In this document: positions 5,819 to 9,774 of the stretch, piece by piece
Layout of the letters: each line of letters begins with the position of its first letter
Position numbering within the stretch: the stretch's first letter is position 1
From: a bacterium
GTDB taxonomy: Bacteria; Armatimonadota; Fimbriimonadia; Fimbriimonadales; GBS-DC
Direction of reading: 5' to 3'
Length of the DNA stretch: 9,774 bases
Assembly: GCA_029335935.2 (NCBI GenBank)
Contig: JARJMV020000191.1
Location: forward strand, 1 to 9,774
Notes under the pieces: model-generated
Seen by the model: only the letters and a program-made list of their open reading frames with translations
Told to the model about the DNA's origin: nothing
Database searches by the model: none
Program-made: the position numbers and the translations under genes

Positions 5819-6472
5819 ATGAACCGTTATCGATTAGTGCGCGCGGCTGGGGTGAACCTGCTGTTGATAGGCGCGCTGGCGTCGCAGCCGTCGCAGCGTG
5901 AGCCGCACTTCCACGCGCCGCCGCCGAAGCCCACTTCTGCATACGACGCGCCCCTCACAGGCTACGAGGTCGCTGTAATCACTGCCGAGTTTATCGTGAA
6001 CTTGGAGCGCGGATTGAGCGAGGCGTTCCAAAAACCGCTTAGCACAGCGAGCGCAGGCGCGACGCGCTTGGAAGGCAATCACCCTGCGTGGGCGCAGGAG
6101 GCGTTGCGAGAGCTCAAGTCGCGCGGCGTCATCCCGCCCCGATTCAGCGCGAACCGTCCCATGCCGCGCTATCAGGTCGGACAGATGCTGGCGCAGTATG
6201 CGCAGCGGCTCGACGCGCGCATGCGCGAGCAGATAGGCGCGCCGCGCGGCGTGCTTCGTTTCCGTACGCAACCGACCATCGCGCTGGAACGCGACCACCC
6301 CGCCTACCGCTCCCTGCAATATCTGGCGCAGGGCGGCTGGGTCGGCGCAGGCGCGACCCTCTACCAGAAGCCGACCGAACCCATCCTCGGCAAGGAGCTG
6401 CCCGACCTGCTGCGCGACCTCGCCCGACGCGCCCTCGAACGCTACCGCGATGAACCCCATCTGGAGAACTGA
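5819..6472 (+). CDS. Small exported protein with degenerate SLH-like repeats
   Basis: The protein has 217 residues from the ATG at 5819. Residues 1-22 look like a signal peptide: basic MNRYRLVR, hydrophobic VNLLLIGAL, probable cleavage after ALA. A Pro/His-rich linker follows (~23-45). Three S-layer homology-like segments can be proposed. The first is partial, PLTGYEVAVITAEFI (45-59). The second is HPAWAQEALRELKSRGVIPPRF, then NRPMPRYQVGQMLAQY (88-127), with the order 'HWA--AI--L---GI', then 'RP-tR-e----l'. The third is weaker, HPAYRSLQYLAQGGWV, then KELPDLLRDLARRAL (160-206). Known: SLH domains anchor proteins to cell-wall polymers or, in diderms, link outer membrane to peptidoglycan. Inferred: a periplasmic or envelope-attached protein. 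It lacks the long beta-barrel found in SLH porins, so its task is unknown. An upstream in-frame start at 5777 would overlap the HIT gene and spoil the signal peptide. Confidence 0.7.
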   Translation: MNRYRLVRAAGVNLLLIGALASQPSQREPHFHAPPPKPTSAYDAPLTGYEVAVITAEFIVNLERGLSEAFQKPLSTASAGATRLEGNHPAWAQEALRELKSRGVIPPRFSANRPMPRYQVGQMLAQYAQRLDARMREQIGAPRGVLRFRTQPTIALERDHPAYRSLQYLAQGGWVGAGATLYQKPTEPILGKELPDLLRDLARRALERYRDEPHLEN

Positions 6473-6479
6473 TATCGGG

Positions 6480-6497
6480 TATCCTATTCGTGGAGGT
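6480..6497 (+). promoter_or_regulatory. -10-like box and strong Shine-Dalgarno before the ferredoxin gene
   Basis: GGGTATCCT places a -10-like box at 6480-6485. A strong Shine-Dalgarno GGAGGT follows at 6492-6497, ending 8 nt before the ATG at 6506. This is the clearest ribosome binding site in the window, consistent with high expression of a ferredoxin. No -35 is recognisable, and if the box is used the leader would start close to the Shine-Dalgarno. Confidence 0.5.
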
Positions 6498-6505
6498 AAG
6501 TTCTC

Positions 6506-6748
6506 ATGCCCTATGTTATCACGGAGCCTTGTATCGGCGTGAAAGACAAGTCGTGCGTGGCGGTCTGCCCCGTAGACTGCATCTACGAAGGCGAAGACCA
6601 GCTCTATATCCACCCCGACGAGTGTATCGACTGCGGACTATGTGAACCCGAGTGCCCTGTGAACGCCATCTACGCCGACACGGAAGTACCCCCCGAATGG
6701 CGCCACTATATTGAGAAGAACGCGCTCTTCTTCAAGCAGAAGAAGTAG
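6506..6748 (+). CDS. fdxA: Seven-iron (3Fe-4S/4Fe-4S) ferredoxin
   Basis: The protein has 80 residues and is soluble. Its cysteines reproduce the Azotobacter ferredoxin I/FdxA pattern: Cys9, Cys17 and Cys50 for the [3Fe-4S] cluster, and Cys21, Cys40, Cys43 and Cys46 for the [4Fe-4S] cluster, with the extra free Cys25. Motifs are C-x7-C-x3-CPVDC and [16 protein letters not shown]. The C-terminal segment with VPPEW and the KNALFF helix is also typical. Known role: low-potential electron carrier between cytoplasmic oxidoreductases. A strong Shine-Dalgarno fixes the start. The last 38 bp may overlap the next gene if that gene starts at the TTG at 6711. No redox partner gene is adjacent. Confidence 0.95.
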   Translation: MPYVITEPCIGVKDKSCVAVCPVDCIYEGEDQLYIHPDECIDCGLCEPECPVNAIYADTEVPPEWRHYIEKNALFFKQKK

Positions 6749-8027
6749 TTGGATAGCGTGGGCGGCGCTGGGTGCAATTGTGTGCTTACACGCGCTCGCT
6801 CTGCCCCAAATCGCTCTCGAGACCCCTTTACGCGCCGACAGCGATACCGCCGTGATGCTCAACGCTGTGCGCGATACGGGCGGACTTGGCGGCGCGTGGC
6901 GATGGTTCGTGGGCGATTGGCTGCTGGAAAACGGCTTCTATCGCCCCGTCTCCAGTTTCACGATTGCGCTGGACTACACGCTGTACGGCGAGGCGGCGTG
7001 GGGCTTCCGACTGACGAACTGGCTGTTGATGACGCTGACCGCGTGGGGGCTGTTTTTTCTGGCGCGCGCGTATGCCCAACTTATTGAGTATCCTCACGCC
7101 GATTGGCTGGCGCTATGCGCCGCTGTTGCGCTGAGCCTGCAACAGGCTGGGCTGACGGCGGCGTTGGGTAAGTGGTCGGCGTGGTGGTTCGTGGGCGTCG
7201 TCGGGATTATCCTCTACATCGCCTCCCCGCGTACGGAACGGTCGGTCGGTCGGCGCACGCGCTGGCTGCCCCTGCTGTTGGCGTTGGGCGCGCTGTTTTG
7301 GGGGTTTGACCGCCTGCTGGAGACGCACTACACGCGCCTGATTACTTGGGTACCCTCGCGCACTGCGCTGCTGGGCGCGCTGTTCAGCGTGTGGGCGCTG
7401 TATGGATTGCTGCGCGGCGCGTCGGAGCGACGGTGGGGCTGGCTTGCGGGGGGCGGCGCGCTCTATCTGTTGGCGCTGGGCAGCTACGAGCAGCCGGTGA
7501 TGCTGGTGGGCGTATGGGCGGCTTGGGCAGTCGGCATGCGCCATCGCTGGGGCGCGTGGAGCTGGCGCGCGTTCGGAGCCGTCGCCGTCGCTGCGATGGT
7601 CATCGTCGCGTTGCGCGTGAGCCTGCTGCCCACCGAGCCGACCGACTACCAACGCCAACAACGCCGCAGCAGCCTCGCAGGACCCGTGCAAACCTACTTC
7701 AGCGAACTCTTACCCCCTCTCGGTCAGATCAGCTACTGGCGCGCCGTCGGAACCGACTTCGAGATTCTGCTGGTGGACAGGGCAGGCTGGGATCATCTCG
7801 CGGGCACGCTGCTCTATCTGGGGGTGTTGACGGCGCTTGGGCGCGAACGCCGTCTGTTGGGCGGCGCACTCACATGGCACGCGCTTACCTTCCTGCCGAT
7901 GGCGTTCCTGCACTTCTTCGAGCATTACATGTACCTACCGCAGATGGGCAAAACCCTGTTCGATGTCGGGCTTATCTGGTGGGGCGGGCAGCAGCTGCAA
8001 GGGCTACTCCGCTCGAATATGGAATAA
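6711..8027 (+). CDS. Polytopic membrane protein, GT-C glycosyltransferase-like
   Basis: The protein has 438 residues if translation starts at TTG 6711, inside the ferredoxin gene. The only nearby alternative, GTG 6780, would cut into the first membrane helix. A basic, serine-rich N-terminus precedes about ten to twelve hydrophobic helices (e.g. 14-31, 103-120, 157-171, 185-199, 218-234, 260-277, 285-303, 362-377, 386-404). The layout resembles GT-C/TMTC-type transferases: an acidic RADSDT (41-46) in the first loop, [19 protein letters not shown] (75-93), FRLTNWLL (99-106), [11 protein letters not shown] (215-225), SYEQPVML (258-265) like 'SKE-a--lP', and EHYMYLP (404-410) like 'ER-LYLP'. Known: these enzymes use polyprenyl-phosphate sugars on the outer face. 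No catalysis can be shown here and the sugar is unknown. No Shine-Dalgarno is seen, so translation may be coupled to the ferredoxin. The next gene starts 7 bp downstream. Confidence 0.7.
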   Translation: MRRTRSSSSRRSSWIAWAALGAIVCLHALALPQIALETPLRADSDTAVMLNAVRDTGGLGGAWRWFVGDWLLENGFYRPVSSFTIALDYTLYGEAAWGFRLTNWLLMTLTAWGLFFLARAYAQLIEYPHADWLALCAAVALSLQQAGLTAALGKWSAWWFVGVVGIILYIASPRTERSVGRRTRWLPLLLALGALFWGFDRLLETHYTRLITWVPSRTALLGALFSVWALYGLLRGASERRWGWLAGGGALYLLALGSYEQPVMLVGVWAAWAVGMRHRWGAWSWRAFGAVAVAAMVIVALRVSLLPTEPTDYQRQQRRSSLAGPVQTYFSELLPPLGQISYWRAVGTDFEILLVDRAGWDHLAGTLLYLGVLTALGRERRLLGGALTWHALTFLPMAFLHFFEHYMYLPQMGKTLFDVGLIWWGGQQLQGLLRSNME

Positions 8028-8034
8028 CCCCCTC

Positions 8035-8943
8035 GTGCGTTCGAATCGTAGGCGACGCGCTGTGTATGCTGGTGCGTGGGCGTTCGCACTCACACTACTC
8101 GTGTTGAGCGTGTGGGGCTTCGCTCACACATGGAGTAGGGTCCGTGTTATTCAGCGTTCCCTCTCGATGGGATTAGACCATCTCGCGCAGGCAGAGAGCG
8201 CCACGCTGCAGATGGAGCGCGCCCTGCTGGGCTTGACGCACGCCGACTCGGTCAAGGCGCGCATCGCAGGCTATGACCCGCTCGCCCTGCGCGCCGAGCT
8301 GCGAGACGCCTATCAATCGGCAGAGCGCGCGGTTCAATCGCTGCTCGCGACGCCCCCGACAGACGTCTCGCCAGCCCTGCAGATAGCGCGGATGCGCCTG
8401 GAACTGGAGTGGCTACAGATGCAGGCACAAATCTCAAGGTTTATCGCGCGCCCCACGCCCCAACAGGTGAACCCCTCCGACCTGCGTGTCTTCCGATGGC
8501 GCGGACACGACACGCTGCACAGCGCGCTATGCGACTTTCGCGTGGAGACCCTACGCCAGACCGAGCAGGCCCTAACGCACGCCATCCAAGCGTTGGCGGG
8601 CTACGGGCTTGCCAGCATGCTAAGCGTGTGTGGGATGCTGCTGCTTACATGGCTACGCTGGGGACTACCCGCACGCTGGTTTCGCCTTGCCGTGGCGCGC
8701 CCCCCGCACGCCGAGGATCTCGAGCGACGCCTGCGCGATACCGAATGGGCGGAGGTGTATCAAACTTTGCAATCCCAAGCGCATCGACTGCGCGCGGCGG
8801 AGCAGTTCATGCGCGATTTAGCGATGGGACGCACACCCGAGCCGCTCGCAGCGGAAGACCCTACCGACCCGCTCGCACGCAGCAGCGTATGGCTGCTCCA
8901 GCGCATCGGGCAGCTCCGCAACGAGCGGCGCCAGACTGTATAA
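8035..8943 (+). CDS. Two-TM sensor-like membrane protein with HAMP-like tail, no output domain
   Basis: The protein has 302 residues from the GTG at 8035, 7 bp after the previous stop. A basic N-terminus (RSNRRRR) precedes TM1 (~10-31). Residues ~32-186 are a helical, probably extracytoplasmic domain with heptad-like stretches, similar in layout to four-helix-bundle sensor domains. TM2 is at ~187-206. The cytoplasmic tail is helical (ERRLRDTEWAEVYQTLQ, RLRAAEQFMRDLA) and ends GRTPEPLAAEDPTDPLARSSVWLLQRIGQLRNER, which is like the second half of a HAMP domain ('G-----PL----DELG-L---------L'). No kinase, cyclase or chemoreceptor signalling domain follows. I do not recognise a named family. The protein could be a stand-alone membrane scaffold, or a partner of the adjacent GT-C-like protein. 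The stop codon lies inside the tsaD -10 box. Confidence 0.65.
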   Translation: MRSNRRRRAVYAGAWAFALTLLVLSVWGFAHTWSRVRVIQRSLSMGLDHLAQAESATLQMERALLGLTHADSVKARIAGYDPLALRAELRDAYQSAERAVQSLLATPPTDVSPALQIARMRLELEWLQMQAQISRFIARPTPQQVNPSDLRVFRWRGHDTLHSALCDFRVETLRQTEQALTHAIQALAGYGLASMLSVCGMLLLTWLRWGLPARWFRLAVARPPHAEDLERRLRDTEWAEVYQTLQSQAHRLRAAEQFMRDLAMGRTPEPLAAEDPTDPLARSSVWLLQRIGQLRNERRQTV

Positions 8944-8944
8944 T
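8939..8944 (+). promoter_or_regulatory. Consensus -10 box TATAAT for tsaD
   Basis: A perfect TATAAT, preceded by TG, contains the TAA stop of the upstream gene (8941-8943) and ends 6 nt before the GTG start of tsaD. Transcription should start at the GTG itself, giving a leaderless mRNA. No -35 hexamer is evident, so the box may work as an extended -10 element. Confidence 0.55.
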
Positions 8945-8950
8945 CTTCCC

Positions 8951-9774
8951 GTGCGCTACATCGTGGGCATCGAGACCAGTTGCGATGAGACCTCTGTGGC
9001 GGTGCTGGAGGGGCGCGTGGTGAGCGCCAGCATCGTGGCATCGCAAGCCGAGCTGCATGCGCAGTGGGGGGGCGTCGTACCTGAAGCCGCCGCACGCCAA
9101 CATGTGGAACGCCTACAACCCACCCTGCAGCAGGCGATGGACACGGCAGGCATCGAACTGCGCCAGATAGACGCCCTCGCCGTCACCAACCGACCAGGGC
9201 TGATTGGCGCGTTAGTAGTGGGCTTAGCGGCCGCCAAAGCGCTTGCGTTCGCCCTGCGCGTCCCCTTCGTCGGCGTGAACCACCTGGAAGGGCACCTCTA
9301 CTCGGCATTTCTCACCGAACCCGACACCGACATCCCGTTCCCCCACCTCGCGCTGATTGTTTCGGGCGGGCACACCGAGCTGGTGCTGGCACGTGGGCAC
9401 GGCGATTACCAACTCTTGGGGCACACACTGGACGACGCGGCAGGCGAAGCGTTTGACAAAACCGCGCGCCTGCTCCAACTGGGCTATCCAGGCGGACCAG
9501 AGATCGACCGATACGCGCGACAGGGCGACCCGAATGCGTTCCGCTTCCCACGCGCTCAGGTGGCCGGGTGGCACTTCAGCTTCAGCGGCTTGAAGACGGC
9601 TGTGCGCCGCGAAGTGGAACGCCTGCAGGCGCAAGGCGCCCTGAACGCACGGGTAGTCCACGACCTATGTGCTTCGTTCCAGCAGGCGGTGGTAGACGCG
9701 CTCATCGAGAAAGCCCTCGCTGCGGCGCAAGCACACAGCGTGACGACGCTCACAGTGGTCGGCGGCGTGGCGGC
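8951..9774 (+). CDS. tsaD: tRNA N6-threonylcarbamoyladenosine transferase TsaD (3' truncated by window)
   Basis: The frame opens at GTG 8951 and runs to the window edge, about 274 codons of the usual ~330-350. It begins RYIVGIETSCDETSVAVLE, the ASKHA nucleotide-binding start of the TsaD/Kae1/Gcp family. It also has GGVVPEAAARQHVE (40-53), N-x-PGLIGAL-VG (near residues 80-90), the metal-binding N-H111-L-E-G-H115, SGGHTEL (phosphate loop), DDAAGEAFDK, YPGGPEID, FSFSGLKTAV and finally VGGVA, just before the expected N-x-x-LR. Known role: with TsaB and TsaE it transfers threonylcarbamoyl from TC-AMP to A37 of ANN-decoding tRNAs in the cytoplasm. No Shine-Dalgarno precedes the GTG; the adjacent TATAAT indicates a leaderless message. 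Confidence 0.96.
   Translation, partial: MRYIVGIETSCDETSVAVLEGRVVSASIVASQAELHAQWGGVVPEAAARQHVERLQPTLQQAMDTAGIELRQIDALAVTNRPGLIGALVVGLAAAKALAFALRVPFVGVNHLEGHLYSAFLTEPDTDIPFPHLALIVSGGHTELVLARGHGDYQLLGHTLDDAAGEAFDKTARLLQLGYPGGPEIDRYARQGDPNAFRFPRAQVAGWHFSFSGLKTAVRREVERLQAQGALNARVVHDLCASFQQAVVDALIEKALAAAQAHSVTTLTVVGGVA

Noticed and set aside
7837..8034. Longer N-terminus for the sensor-like gene
   Set aside because: It overlaps the GT-C-like coding sequence in another frame and is rich in Cys, Ser and Arg like a shadow frame. GTG 8035 gives a basic N-terminus followed by a TM helix.
1..9774. CRISPR array, rRNA, complete insertion sequence or phage module
   Set aside because: No regularly spaced repeats, rRNA-like segments, IS ends or phage genes are visible. 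The only transposase-like gene has lost its catalytic residues.

Overview
The window is a compact, GC-rich bacterial stretch in which every supportable gene lies on the + strand. Genes are packed tightly, with several 4-38 bp overlaps and few gaps over 100 bp. I see no rRNA, tRNA, CRISPR array or intact insertion sequence. A secreted protein ending in a dockerin-like calcium-binding repeat pair, a degenerate SLH protein, a seven-iron ferredoxin and -10 boxes placed directly against start codons together suggest a free-living, possibly thermophilic member of an Armatimonadota-like phylum. That placement is inference only.

Layout from left to right. (1) 3-809 is the 3' end of a secreted beta-propeller-like protein with a C-terminal dockerin pair, followed by two hairpins. 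(2) 960-2366 holds a MerR-type regulator and, 6 bp downstream, a purine nucleoside/methylthionucleoside phosphorylase. (3) 2367-2579 has no convincing gene but contains several inverted repeats and two -10-like boxes. (4) 2580-5792 holds a DinG/XPD-type Fe-S helicase, an unusual protein that joins a catalytically dead IS200/IS605-type transposase domain to a sigma-70 region 4-like helix-turn-helix, and a HINT-type histidine triad hydrolase overlapping it by 4 bp. (5) 5819-6472 encodes a small exported SLH-like protein. (6) 6506-8943 encodes a 7Fe ferredoxin, a polytopic GT-C-like membrane protein and a two-TM sensor-like protein lacking an output domain. (7) 8951 to the window end is the 5' part of tsaD (tRNA t6A synthesis).

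Much of the content is housekeeping: nucleoside salvage, Fe-S helicase, HIT hydrolase, ferredoxin and t6A synthesis. The most unusual item is the 4726-5451 gene. Its fold signature is that of a Y1 HUH transposase, but both HUH histidines and the expected catalytic tyrosine are replaced, and its C-terminus reads like the -35-recognising domain of a sigma factor. This suggests a domesticated transposase turned into a nucleic-acid-binding regulator.

A second theme is gene starts. Several genes have a TATAAT-like box ending only 6-16 nt before the start codon and no Shine-Dalgarno sequence, which predicts leaderless mRNAs. Two others (4726 and 6506) have a Shine-Dalgarno and a box farther upstream. 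Functional calls rest on motif reading alone; no database search was made.
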